Notes: generated by a model not told the origin, from the letters alone. A stretch of 6,426 nucleotides of DNA from Xanthobacteraceae bacterium (GCA_030039655.1 JASHVC010000154.1:1-6426); one strand, 5' to 3'. Shown: positions 1-5,883, counted from the stretch's first letter. Numbers and translations are program-made.

Positions 1-186
1 GCCACGTATGTGGTCGCGAAAATCCACGCCAATCGGCATGGAATCGTAATCCATGAAAATCAAGGATTCGTCTTTGCCTCCTCCTCCTCCGGGAGACTTT
101 CCGTAATGAGCCTTCAATCGATCAAATATTCGGCCAGTTATCCAGCCTGTGTCGTCACGGCGATACGAAATCGCGATGCCCGCCAT
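1..186 (-). CDS. TIR-domain protein, N-terminal 62 residues (gene runs off the left edge)
   Basis: The complement strand from the ATG at 186 stays open to base 1, so only the first 62 residues are present. They begin with the TIR box 1 pattern IAISYRRDD (residues 4-12), followed by a helix TGRIFDRLKAHYG (residues 17-29) and the box 2/BB-loop stretch IFMDYDSMPIGVDFRDHI (residues 43-60). TIR domains in bacteria are signalling or NAD-consuming modules, often fused to TPR, NACHT, cyclase or transmembrane effector parts; here the catalytic glutamate region and any partner domain lie outside the window. An insert of five glycines (residues 33-37) sits in the loop before strand B. The start at 186 is chosen because the fold begins almost at once after it; upstream the frame is open but has no further ATG close by, and only a weak GGAA lies before the start. 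The family call is secure from two motifs; the molecular role is not known. Confidence 0.86.
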   Translation of the reverse strand, partial: MAGIAISYRRDDTGWITGRIFDRLKAHYGKSPGGGGGKDESLIFMDYDSMPIGVDFRDHIRG

Positions 187-462
187 GCGCAATTTCCGAG
201 TCTTTAGAAGAGTTAGGGCCGGTGAACCGAAGTTAACGCGATCCAGTGCTGTGTGCAACGATGCTTATCGCTGAACCTTTCTGGATTCCACTTCGCGCAT
301 TACTTCTACCTCGCCCCCACGATTTGTAGTCGCCTTCGCGGAACAGGTCAGATAGAGCGGCTAATGCCGCACCTTGGTTTCAAGACTTCACAGTTTTGCG
401 CTGACTTTCCGCGCCGCAGCAGCTTTCGGTATCGCACTATGGTCTGATCTGATAAGTTGCAG

Positions 463-1056
463 CTAGAGTTGATAGGCGTTCGTGATGAAGAAAAAAGCTG
501 CCGCAACACCGATGGCTAGAAGCGAAAGTAGGTAAGCCCTATTTAGGGCCAGCATGAGGCGGCTTGTAGGGAAAAGAAAAAGGGTCAGCACTAGGCCGAA
601 AAGGGTGACGCCAAAAACCAGTATCACTGCTGCAACGCTGAATTTCACATACAGCGGGATGCCATCGTAATAGCGCCATCGGGCTCTGTAACGCCACACC
701 ATATAATGGGCTCTGTAAAATGCGGCAGTGCTCACCATTGAAAGGGTGGCCAAATCGCTCCACCACGACGGGATCGTAATTCGCAGGGGAAACTCGAACA
801 ATGACGCTACCCATTCAACGAAATAAACGAATGGGACATACAACCACTCCAAAATTGAGTAGACAACCTCACGATACACTTCAAGGCCGTGGGCGTAGGA
901 TGGAACCAAATGCACGCCGAATACTATTTGGATAAAGCTGATAACGCCAATCGTGGAAACCCCTGTACCGAACAACCAAGTCGCCCAGAAGGATACCTCT
1001 CGGTTGAACGACGACAGTTTGGACGATTTTACAGTAACGGTGTCGGTTGCAGACAT
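463..1056 (-). CDS. Hypothetical polytopic membrane protein, 197 residues, about four helices
   Basis: I do not recognise the family. The protein has a polar N-terminus (about 20 residues, rich in S and T) and then hydrophobic segments near residues 22-50, 62-87, 136-162 and 170-194, with a weaker one around 100-115. Between them lies a strongly basic and aromatic loop with the string YRARWRYYDGIP, which by the positive-inside rule should face the cytoplasm. It ends with TAG at 463-465. ATG at 1056 is the natural start, although the preceding bases show no clear Shine-Dalgarno sequence. It points the same way as the TIR gene, 276 bp upstream of it, so they could share a transcript or be independent. 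Small multi-helix proteins next to TIR genes can be membrane effectors, but nothing in this sequence proves that. Steady hydrophobic patterning over the full length argues that the gene is real. Confidence 0.75.
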   Translation of the reverse strand: MSATDTVTVKSSKLSSFNREVSFWATWLFGTGVSTIGVISFIQIVFGVHLVPSYAHGLEVYREVVYSILEWLYVPFVYFVEWVASLFEFPLRITIPSWWSDLATLSMVSTAAFYRAHYMVWRYRARWRYYDGIPLYVKFSVAAVILVFGVTLFGLVLTLFLFPTSRLMLALNRAYLLSLLAIGVAAAFFFITNAYQL

Positions 1057-1404
1057 TTCGAGACCGTCGACACGGACAATGGTTGGGCCCCAATAAAAAT
1101 ATCGAATTGGGGCGCATTCGCATAGGTTGCGTTATCGGCTTGTGGATATTTGACGCTGATATTCGCTAAATTCGTGGACGACCGCCTAAATGTTCGATTT
1201 TGGTTCCGCAAGTAGTTGAACCGCCTTCAGCAAAGACGCAGTGTTCAGTGCAATATCAACGAATAATACCAAACTGCGGAGACCGTGACTCATCGGCCCG
1301 CTCTCAAAGCCTGATTGTCGTACCGCTATCCTTCTGAAATACCTAAACGTTTGGGATGATCTCTCGCCTCGGGTATGCCATCGATGAGTCAACGTCTCGG
1401 AGTT
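1057..1404. other. 348 bp stretch with no secure gene
   Basis: No convincing gene lies here. The best candidate is a 35-residue minus-strand frame from the ATG at 1293 to the TAG at 1186-1188, with a hydrophobic middle (LRSLVLFVDIAL) and a purine-rich but imperfect ribosome binding site just upstream. Two longer frames over the same bases are not persuasive: one needs a TTG start at 1392 and begins with a low-complexity basic section, and another overlaps the start of the membrane protein gene. The stretch probably carries the promoter for the membrane protein gene, but I cannot pick out a specific box. Confidence 0.5.
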
Positions 1405-1701
1405 TTAGTATAAGCTGGTTAGTTCAGCAATAGCGACACAGAGCAACCCAATTACGAGCGGCGCCGTTATCGTTTGGGGCAAGAGTATTGAAGCGGATAT
1501 TGCGCCGAGAAACGGGGTTTGCTGCCCCACGGAAATCAATAAGACGCCAAGAAACAAGATAAGTCCGACAGCACCCAAGCTGACGCATATCCATCCAACG
1601 AGACGCAGGCAAGCGGCTATGAACCGCAAGGCCGGATATGAAGATGCTGTCGATGAGTTTTGCCGAATGACTTGGCTGCTTGAAGCACGAGTCTGTGGCA
1701 A
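1405..1701 (-). CDS. Small two-helix membrane protein, 98 residues, TTG start
   Basis: The frame has a Ser/Thr-rich N-terminal tail of about 23 residues, then YPALRFIAACLRLVGW leading into a hydrophobic helix (about residues 32-57), a short loop containing GQQTPFLG, and a second helix (about 76-95) ending in IAELTSLY. The order of an LRFIA-type amphipathic entry, a helix, a loop, a second helix and a closing AIAEL is like that of small bacterial membrane proteins of unknown function whose second helix ends in AIAEL followed by an acidic tail; this protein stops earlier. That likeness is from memory and is tentative. There is no ATG in the frame; the only usual start is TTG at 1701, 19 bases after the stop of the 39-residue peptide gene. 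With no Shine-Dalgarno sequence in front, translation may depend on coupling to that upstream gene. Confidence 0.55.
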   Translation of the reverse strand: MPQTRASSSQVIRQNSSTASSYPALRFIAACLRLVGWICVSLGAVGLILFLGVLLISVGQQTPFLGAISASILLPQTITAPLVIGLLCVAIAELTSLY

Positions 1702-1720
1702 GGATCGCCGTGGAGCATTA

Positions 1721-1840
1721 TTAGGACGGTGTGCGGCTGATTTTTTTAGGTCCGAAATAAGGAAAAATATTTATAGCTCCGATAGGAAATGCGACGACAA
1801 GAAGGATAATGATTATAACCACCGATGCCGAATCGCCCAT
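1721..1840 (-). CDS. 39-residue single-helix membrane peptide
   Basis: This tiny frame starts at ATG 1840 and ends with TAA at 1721-1723. After a short polar start (MGDSAS) it has an uninterrupted hydrophobic helix (VVIIIILLVVAFPIGA, residues 7-22), an aromatic stretch INIFPYFGP and a basic tail KKISRTPS. That is the layout of a single-pass peptide with a cytoplasmic basic C-terminus. The ribosome binding site is excellent, GGAGG eight bases before the start, which is the main reason to believe it. It is the first well-supported gene of a small minus-strand group, with the 98-residue protein 19 bp downstream. Size, single helix and basic tail would fit a small membrane regulator or a toxin-like peptide; I know of no matching family and assign no function. 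Confidence 0.62.
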   Translation of the reverse strand: MGDSASVVIIIILLVVAFPIGAINIFPYFGPKKISRTPS

Positions 1841-1848
1841 GAGATACA

Positions 1849-1853
1849 CCTCC
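1849..1853 (-). promoter_or_regulatory. Strong Shine-Dalgarno site for the 39-residue peptide
   Basis: The complement reads GGAGG here, part of GGGAGGTG, with eight bases to the ATG at 1840. It is the best ribosome binding site on the minus strand of the left region and fixes the start of the 39-residue peptide. It also lies directly after the TGA (1861-1863) of the short upstream frame, the usual spacing between genes in an operon. Confidence 0.7.
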
Positions 1854-1860
1854 CAAGCTT

Positions 1861-2017
1861 TCAGACGTTGTATCGAAGAATTTGCTCCTCAATTGCTTTG
1901 CCAACAAGTCCCAAATCGGACGATGCCAAAACTTCCGCGTTAACCAGCGCCGAAATCGATATAGCCTCGCTTTAGCGCATAGTGGCAAGGTGGCGGCTTC
2001 ACAGCATTGAAGTCCAT
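1861..2017 (-). pseudogene. Possible frameshifted short gene upstream of the 39-residue peptide
   Basis: Two overlapping minus-strand frames both look protein-like but neither stands alone. The first runs from ATG 2017 to TAA 1940-1942 and gives MDFNAVKPPPCHYALKRGYI followed by DFGAG. The second has no usual start codon; it is open from 1971 to TGA 1861-1863 and includes NAEVLASSDLGLVGKAIEEQ followed by ILRYNV. A single +1 shift at the GGT-TAA-C junction near 1940 would join them into one 51-residue protein. The second frame stops 20 bases before the next gene, with that gene's ribosome binding site between them, as in a working operon. It may be a decayed gene, a sequencing error or, least likely, programmed frameshifting. 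The absence of a Shine-Dalgarno sequence at 2017 keeps confidence low. Confidence 0.3.
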
Positions 2018-2035
2018 GTCAATGATAGGGTAATA
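2007..2035 (+). promoter_or_regulatory. Weak candidate promoter for the GIY-YIG gene
   Basis: TTGAAG at 2007-2012 is a fair -35 box, and GTAATA at 2030-2035 follows after a 17-base spacer as a poor -10 box. This would place the transcript start a little before the ribosome binding site at 2049. The match is weak and rests on spacing and position only. Confidence 0.22.
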
Positions 2036-2048
2036 GCGACACGATTTT

Positions 2049-2056
2049 GGAGGGGG
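2049..2056 (+). promoter_or_regulatory. Strong ribosome binding site for the GIY-YIG gene
   Basis: GGAGGGGG followed by four A bases precedes the ATG at 2061, with seven bases between GGAGG and the start. This confirms the chosen start over the later in-frame ATG at codon 6. Confidence 0.8.
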
Positions 2057-2060
2057 AAAA

Positions 2061-2486
2061 ATGACGCAAACTTCCATGCGGCTAATCAAACGGGTCGCTG
2101 AGTTCAAGCCAAAGGAGGAAGTGAAGCTTTTGCCCCGAATGCTGCGCGGTATCTACGTCCTTTATCGACAGCGCAGTGTCCATGGTCGCAAGAAGTTTGA
2201 TGTGCAGTATGTGGGCATGGCTGCTGCTGGTAAACGGCGAGGATTACGTGGCCGCTTAGAGTCTCACGCAAGGTCCAGGAGGAAGGGAACCCATTGGACG
2301 CACTTTTCTGTGTATGAAGTTTGGGAGAATATCAGGAATGATGAAGTGGCCGAACTTGAAGGTCTTTTTCGCCACATTTATCGCAAGGACACGAGGGCAA
2401 GCACCCTCAACATTCAGCGTGGATTTAGGCAGGTGAGGCGCGCCCGTCAAAACAACCTCAAAACCTGGCATAGTGATGTTCCGTGA
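2061..2486 (+). CDS. GIY-YIG nuclease-family protein, 141 residues
   Basis: This is a stand-alone GIY-YIG fold protein. The signature is complete: GIY at residues 30-32, YVG at 50-52, the helix arginine R65 in GLRGRLESHA, the metal-binding glutamate E100 in AELEGLFRHIYR, and the asparagine N117 in LNIQRG. These correspond to the residues used for phosphodiester cleavage in homing nucleases and UvrC, so the active site looks intact. The N-terminal 28 residues and the basic tail (FRQVRRARQNN) lie outside the core and could contact DNA. No zinc finger, HhH or NUMOD module is present, so targeting is unknown. It is the only confident plus-strand gene in the window, has its own strong ribosome binding site, and is divergent from the small membrane genes. 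It ends 19 bp before the direct repeat at 2506, next to a decayed mobile-element gene, so a role in element biology or defence is possible but inferred. Confidence 0.9.
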   Translation: MTQTSMRLIKRVAEFKPKEEVKLLPRMLRGIYVLYRQRSVHGRKKFDVQYVGMAAAGKRRGLRGRLESHARSRRKGTHWTHFSVYEVWENIRNDEVAELEGLFRHIYRKDTRASTLNIQRGFRQVRRARQNNLKTWHSDVP

Positions 2487-2505
2487 TTTAGTTTGAATCC
2501 TGAAG

Positions 2506-2671
2506 TGACCTCTTTGGAATTCACTTTGCGAATTATTCGCTTCGCTCACACCGCAGTCCTTTTGGAAAAGTTCTTCTCACGCTGCCTTTGGCCAGGATTG
2601 AGATAGGCTTTTCATGATACTGGGTATCTGTGCTTTCCGTTCCTTGGGAGACCTTCCGTAGATTGCTTCAA
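2506..2671. repeat. Direct repeat, left copy (pairs with 5884-6049)
   Basis: Hand alignment with 5884-6049 shows one co-linear repeat starting abruptly at TGACCTC. The first part (2506-2579, non-coding) is about nine-tenths identical to its partner, with one single-base length difference. The part inside the gene fragment (2580-2671) is only about three-quarters identical. The non-coding part carries a small palindrome, GCGAA-TTA-TTCGC (2528-2540), also kept in the other copy. The repeat is the 3' end and flank of a mobile-element-type gene. Confidence 0.88.
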
Positions 2672-2758
2672 TCTGTGCAGAGCCAGAGCTAAGAATAATT
2701 GTTTGTGTTCGAGGCCGGCGCAAAACCTGCGTAGGGAATTGAACATAAAATGAATGTC
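2577..2758 (-). pseudogene. Decayed 3' fragment of the primase-like gene found at 5954-6426
   Basis: The last 30 codons give YGRSPKERKAQIPSIMKSL followed by SQSWPKAA and TGA at 2577-2579. The intact protein at the right end of the window has YGRTPKERKAQIPSLMKTL and AQSWPKAA at the same place. Further upstream the likeness continues in a different frame: 2758-2696 gives DIHFMFNSLRRFCAGLEHKQ, which lines up with DTRFFRYARSLEGAGMNPEQ of the intact copy. A length change of about eight bases near 2670-2695 therefore broke the frame. Nothing of the remaining protein is recognisable beyond 2758, so this is a 5'-truncated, frameshifted remnant. It is very unlikely to be expressed as a functional product. 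Confidence 0.75.
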
Positions 2759-2819
2759 TAGAAAGTCGCTTGGCTTCCCTATGGTCGAGTCGGGATTCCA
2801 GTGAGTTCCGCACGGCAAT

Positions 2820-2845
2820 GAGGCCGCCTGCTGTGAGGCGACCTC
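2820..2845 (-). terminator. Hairpin downstream of the DUF1330 gene
   Basis: Read on the minus strand, GAGGTCGCCT and AGGCGGCCTC form a ten-pair stem with one G-U wobble and a six-base loop (CACAGC). It begins 18 bases after the stop codon of the DUF1330 gene. No run of U follows, so it is either an imperfect intrinsic terminator or a 3'-end stabilising hairpin. Confidence 0.5.
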
Positions 2846-2863
2846 GACTTGTTAGAATTCTTT

Positions 2864-3250
2864 TTATTGCGCCACCCCTTCCACTAGGAACGAGCGGAAG
2901 ATCCCATATTTGTCACCGATGGCCTGGGCAGCCTTTTGCGCTGGCGAACTCCACCAGGCCTCTGCCTTATCCAAGCTGTCAAATTGAATAACCACAACAC
3001 GCGGAGCTGGTGCCGCACCTTGGGTCGCCATGGTCTTGCCGCCCCGTATAAGGAACTTGGCACCGAAATCCTGGCCCGCTTTCATCGCAGGCGGCACGAA
3101 ATCCTTCATGTAGCCGTCCTGGTCCTTCACTGTGACTTCAGCGACGTAGTAGCCGGCAGGCTTTGCCTGCGCGTGCAGTCCTTGGACCGCAAGGCCGCCG
3201 AGCGCAAAACTTGCCGTCATTGCGAGTGCAACTTTGTATTTGGTGTTCAT
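2864..3250 (-). CDS. Secreted DUF1330 family protein, 128 residues
   Basis: The N-terminus is a typical Sec signal: MNTKYK, a hydrophobic core (residues 7-22) and a likely cleavage after LHA at residue 27 or two residues later. The mature part is a single DUF1330 domain, a small ferredoxin-like (dimeric alpha/beta barrel) fold. It opens with GYYVAEV, has the family's turn FLIRGGKTMA in the middle, then RVVVIQFDSLDKAEAWWSSP and a closing FRSFLVEGV. The family has no established reaction; most members are cytoplasmic, and exported versions such as this one are common in Rhizobiales. Start and export are well supported: ATG 3250 has GGGAGAA at the right distance (complement of 3255-3261). The 444 bp gap before it implies its own promoter, and the hairpin at 2820-2845 suggests a single-gene transcript. 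Function in the periplasm is unknown. Confidence 0.9.
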   Translation of the reverse strand: MNTKYKVALAMTASFALGGLAVQGLHAQAKPAGYYVAEVTVKDQDGYMKDFVPPAMKAGQDFGAKFLIRGGKTMATQGAAPAPRVVVIQFDSLDKAEAWWSSPAQKAAQAIGDKYGIFRSFLVEGVAQ

Positions 3251-3694
3251 AACGTTCTCCCTCTAGTGTAAAAGGCTGCCGAAGCGCACGAGGCACTCCG
3301 CTCAGTTGCGATACAACAGACCAAAAAGTGCAGGCCAGAATCAGGCCCGCCGATGGCACGTTAGCTGTCGCTTTGCCTTGGGGGGATTCGGCACTCCCCG
3401 ATCCCGGCAGCTCGACTGCAAAGCTAGCCGAGGGCTGAGGCAATGAAAAGATCGAGAAGGGGTCATAGCGGTCATCTTGAGCGTCCGCTGGAATGTCCGC
3501 TTGTTCTCCCCAAAAGCGACCAGATCGCTGCGTCGCGATGCAAAGAGCCAATCGCGACCGAGGCTCTGCAATATGAATGGACATTGGCCACGTCTTAGGT
3601 CCTGGCTGGAGCGCAAAAGGAAAGATCGCCTAGTGCGGTCGTGGAGGGCTTGAGAATTGCGGCGATGCCTGGTTCCGAGTCGTAATTCTCCCGG
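3251..3694. other. 444 bp intergenic stretch between the methyltransferase and DUF1330 genes
   Basis: Two minus-strand frames cross this stretch (up to 3584 and up to 3616), but neither has protein-like composition, a ribosome binding site or a family I know, and the first would overlap the DUF1330 gene's signal peptide region. The section around 3490-3510 contains TGTCCGCTT, and the same nine bases occur on the minus strand in the other large intergenic stretch near 5790. Such GCGGACA-bearing spacers are frequent in Bradyrhizobium genomes (from memory). The last part before 3250 must hold the DUF1330 gene's promoter; no clear boxes are seen. Confidence 0.45.
3652..3690 (-). terminator. Weak inverted repeat after the methyltransferase gene
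   Basis: GAGAATT (3652-3658) and AATTCTC (3684-3690) form a perfect seven-pair stem with a 25-base spacer, immediately after the methyltransferase stop at 3695-3697. The long loop, low GC content and lack of a U run make it a poor terminator. It may be chance. Confidence 0.22.
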
Positions 3695-4498
3695 TCATGC
3701 CACCTTTCCCCACACTTCGATGATTCGCGGTGTGGACATCACAGTGTCCGGCCTATTCGCATAGGCAAGAAGGTCATCGGTAATCTGGTTTGCCTCATCG
3801 CGGGTGGCCATGCCTAGTCCAACCACTGTATCGGCGATATTCTCCATCGTAATCGCCGCATTGAGCTTAAGCTCGCCTTCGGTCGCCGCCTGCTGCACCA
3901 CATTCATACCCAGCAACAAAAATCCAGCCGATTGAAGAATTGAAGGCAATTTTGGTCCAATAAAGGGATCCCCACCACTGCTAAAGGCGGCTTTCTTGTA
4001 GAGGTCAACATGGCGCCACAGCGATGGACATTCAGGATGACAAAAGTAGCCGTCGAAATCGATGTCTTGGATAATGATTACACCATCAGGCTTTAACGCT
4101 CTCCGCATTCGTACCAATGCGGCCCCTGGATCGGCCAGATGAGTCAAGACGAACCGGACGTGTATCACGTCAAAAAATCCACCGGGCACTTCGCGCGTAA
4201 TATCGGAAAGGCAGAATTCCACATTGGCCAAATCTCGCTCACGCGCCTCCCGCTCAGCTATATGGAGTTGCGGGTCGTCGATATCAGTCGCAACGACGTG
4301 TCCATGCGGTCCGACCATGGCAGCAAGATCGCAGGCCACATCGCCACCACCGCAGCCCACTTCGAGACAGCGCAAGCCAGGTCTCACTCCCGCGCGCATA
4401 AATAATTCCGTCGTCGCGGCGTTAAGTATGCGTGCAAGAATACGCAGGCGTTCGCGTCCCTGCGTCCCTCCACGAATGATATAATCGCCGGTTTGCAA
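3695..4498 (-). CDS. Class I SAM-dependent methyltransferase, 267 residues
   Basis: A Rossmann-type methyltransferase with the SAM-binding motif I LEVGCGGGD (residues 45-53), motif II acidic end VVATDID (68-74), SDI at 98-100 for adenine contact, and the DVIHVRFVLTHLADP (110-124) to LKPDGVIIIQDIDF block of motifs IV to VI. Before the core is DYIIRGGTQGRERLRILAR, a stretch shared by a group of uncharacterised methyltransferases. The C-terminal 100 residues, with helices near AFSSGGDPFIGPKLP, should form the substrate cap; the acceptor is unknown. The start is TTG at 4498, chosen because this conserved N-terminal block lies directly after it and GGGAGAGG sits at the right distance; the next Met is residue 34. 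The stop of the binding-protein gene is only 32 bp upstream, so both are probably cotranscribed. Whether the methyltransferase acts on the imported compound is inference. Confidence 0.9.
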   Translation of the reverse strand: MQTGDYIIRGGTQGRERLRILARILNAATTELFMRAGVRPGLRCLEVGCGGGDVACDLAAMVGPHGHVVATDIDDPQLHIAEREARERDLANVEFCLSDITREVPGGFFDVIHVRFVLTHLADPGAALVRMRRALKPDGVIIIQDIDFDGYFCHPECPSLWRHVDLYKKAAFSSGGDPFIGPKLPSILQSAGFLLLGMNVVQQAATEGELKLNAAITMENIADTVVGLGMATRDEANQITDDLLAYANRPDTVMSTPRIIEVWGKVA

Positions 4499-4530
4499 AG
4501 GCCTCTCCCACCCTGAAGTCCGCCGCGCTT

Positions 4531-5511
4531 CTAATCCTCGAACTTTAGGTTCGCGGCCTTCACGACATCGCGGAACTTCACAGTGTCACTTTCGATGAGT
4601 TCCTTGAATTGCTCGGGCGTGTCGCTGCTGGGATTGACAGCCAAAGCCTTGAGCTTGGCCCATACGCCCGGATCATGAATGGCCTCGGCAAGCGTCTTTT
4701 CGAGCTTGGCTACGATGACCGGCGGCGTCGCACTCGGCGCGAAAATTCCGGTCCACAAGTGCACATCGACTGTCGGATAACCAGCTTCCGCCATGCTGGG
4801 AACATCCGGCAGCTCGTCGGAGCGCTCCTTGCCGGTGACCGCCACTGCTTTCACCTTGCCGGCCTTGATCTGCGGGAGAGTCGACGGCCCGTCCACGATC
4901 GTCATCGCCGACTGCCCCTGGATGACACTAAGGGTCATCTCTTGGCCGCTCTTGTAAGGGATCATGGTGCCGGGCATGCCGGACTTCAGCTTCAAGAGTT
5001 CCGTGGTGATGGTGAAAGCAGGCGAGGAACTGGCGTAATTCGCCTTGTCGGGATGCTGCTTCATCCATTCGACGAATTCCTTGAGGTTTTTCGACGGATT
5101 GTCGGCGCCTATGACCATGATCAGCGGCAAATTCGCTATCATAGCGAGCGGCACGAAATCTTTGGTCGGAGAATATTTTAGATCGTTATAGATTGCTGCC
5201 GCCACCGCCATGGCGCCGCTGGGGCCGACAAACAACGTATAGCCGTCGGCCGGTTGCTGCAGCACGTATTCGGGGGCAAGCCGTCCGCCGGCTCCAGGCT
5301 TGTTCTCGACGATCACCGATTGGCCGAGGATCTGCGAAGCCTTATCAGCGACCAGGCGGGCGAGAATATCGTTGCCGCCACCGGATGCGAAACCGACCAC
5401 CAGACGAACCGGCCGGTTCGGATAGGTCTGTGCTCTCGCAATGCGTGAGACAGTTGGCAGCGCGGCTGCACCTACTGCCAGATACAGGAATTTGCGGCGG
5501 GGAAATTTCAT
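4531..5511 (-). CDS. Bug-family (TctC-like) periplasmic substrate-binding protein, 326 residues
   Basis: This is a solute receptor of the tripartite tricarboxylate transporter type. Its leader has a twin-arginine element (RRKFLYLA, residues 5-12), a hydrophobic core and probable cleavage after ARA at residue 27. The mature protein starts with the family hallmark YPNRPVRLVVGFASGGGND (residues 30-48), whose loop and Asp48 hold a carboxylate of the ligand. VENKPGAGG, PADGYTLFVG and the domain-2 signature GKVKAVAVTGKERSDELPDV follow, and the length is normal. Ligands of the family are small carboxylates or amides, and the particular one cannot be told. No genes for the TctA and TctB membrane partners are present, which is common: such orphan receptors are abundant in Bradyrhizobium and some betaproteobacteria. 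ATG 5511 has GAGGG four bases ahead, slightly close. It is the first gene of a likely two-gene transcript with the methyltransferase. Confidence 0.95.
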   Translation of the reverse strand: MKFPRRKFLYLAVGAAALPTVSRIARAQTYPNRPVRLVVGFASGGGNDILARLVADKASQILGQSVIVENKPGAGGRLAPEYVLQQPADGYTLFVGPSGAMAVAAAIYNDLKYSPTKDFVPLAMIANLPLIMVIGADNPSKNLKEFVEWMKQHPDKANYASSSPAFTITTELLKLKSGMPGTMIPYKSGQEMTLSVIQGQSAMTIVDGPSTLPQIKAGKVKAVAVTGKERSDELPDVPSMAEAGYPTVDVHLWTGIFAPSATPPVIVAKLEKTLAEAIHDPGVWAKLKALAVNPSSDTPEQFKELIESDTVKFRDVVKAANLKFED

Positions 5512-5883
5512 GATGCCCTCAGTGTCGTCGTGCAGTGGGCACGAGAGAAGTTCAATAAGTGAACCATGAGGCCAGGATGCTTGCCGACAGCACCAGCGCT
5601 GCCCATTGCAATGATCGGGATTTTCGGCACGTCCCGCAGGCAGCTATCGAAGCAAACTACACCTGCACCGGCGCGCAAGAAAGAGGGGGTGGCATCCTCA
5701 CTCACCTCATGGCATCGCAATCGTGCCCATGAGATGCATCGTGACGAGACCGGGGAAGAACCAAGACCATCTACCGCCCCGGGCACTAAAGCGGACACTG
5801 GAACGTTACTGAATTTCCATTTGACCCGGCTGACACCGCGCTGTTCGACCGAATTTTCTGGCAATCCCTATTAGATCCGCGAT
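5512..5883. other. 372 bp stretch upstream of the binding-protein gene, no secure gene
   Basis: Frames are open on both strands here (minus up to 5864, plus 5566-5874), but both overlap each other, lack ribosome binding sites and show Ser/Arg/Thr/Pro-rich composition like shadow frames. The minus frame has a short protein-like patch near 5570-5640 (VPKIPIIAMGSAGAVGKHP) which might be a gene relic, but I cannot name a family. It should contain the promoter of the binding-protein/methyltransferase unit; no boxes can be picked with confidence. It ends at the sharp boundary of the right-hand repeat. Confidence 0.45.

Noticed and set aside
10..207. Plus-strand 65-residue frame at the left edge
   Set aside because: It lies opposite the TIR-domain sequence, which has clear family motifs; the plus frame has none and is a shadow.
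253..447. Plus-strand 64-residue frame between the TIR and membrane protein genes
   Set aside because: Arg/Cys/Phe-rich shadow-like composition, no ribosome binding site, no recognisable motif; the 187-462 stretch is treated as the upstream region of the TIR gene.
1619..1975. Plus-strand 118-residue frame
   Set aside because: Opposite to the small minus-strand genes, Arg/Cys-rich, no ribosome binding site; the minus frames have better start signals and hydrophobic patterning.
1746..1988. Minus-strand 80-residue frame with TTG start
   Set aside because: It overlaps the 39-residue peptide gene in another frame, lacks a ribosome binding site and has aromatic/basic composition typical of a shadow.
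4609..5181. Plus-strand 190-residue frame
   Set aside because: Exact antisense of the Bug-family gene in GC-rich codon phase; a His/Arg/Gly-rich shadow.
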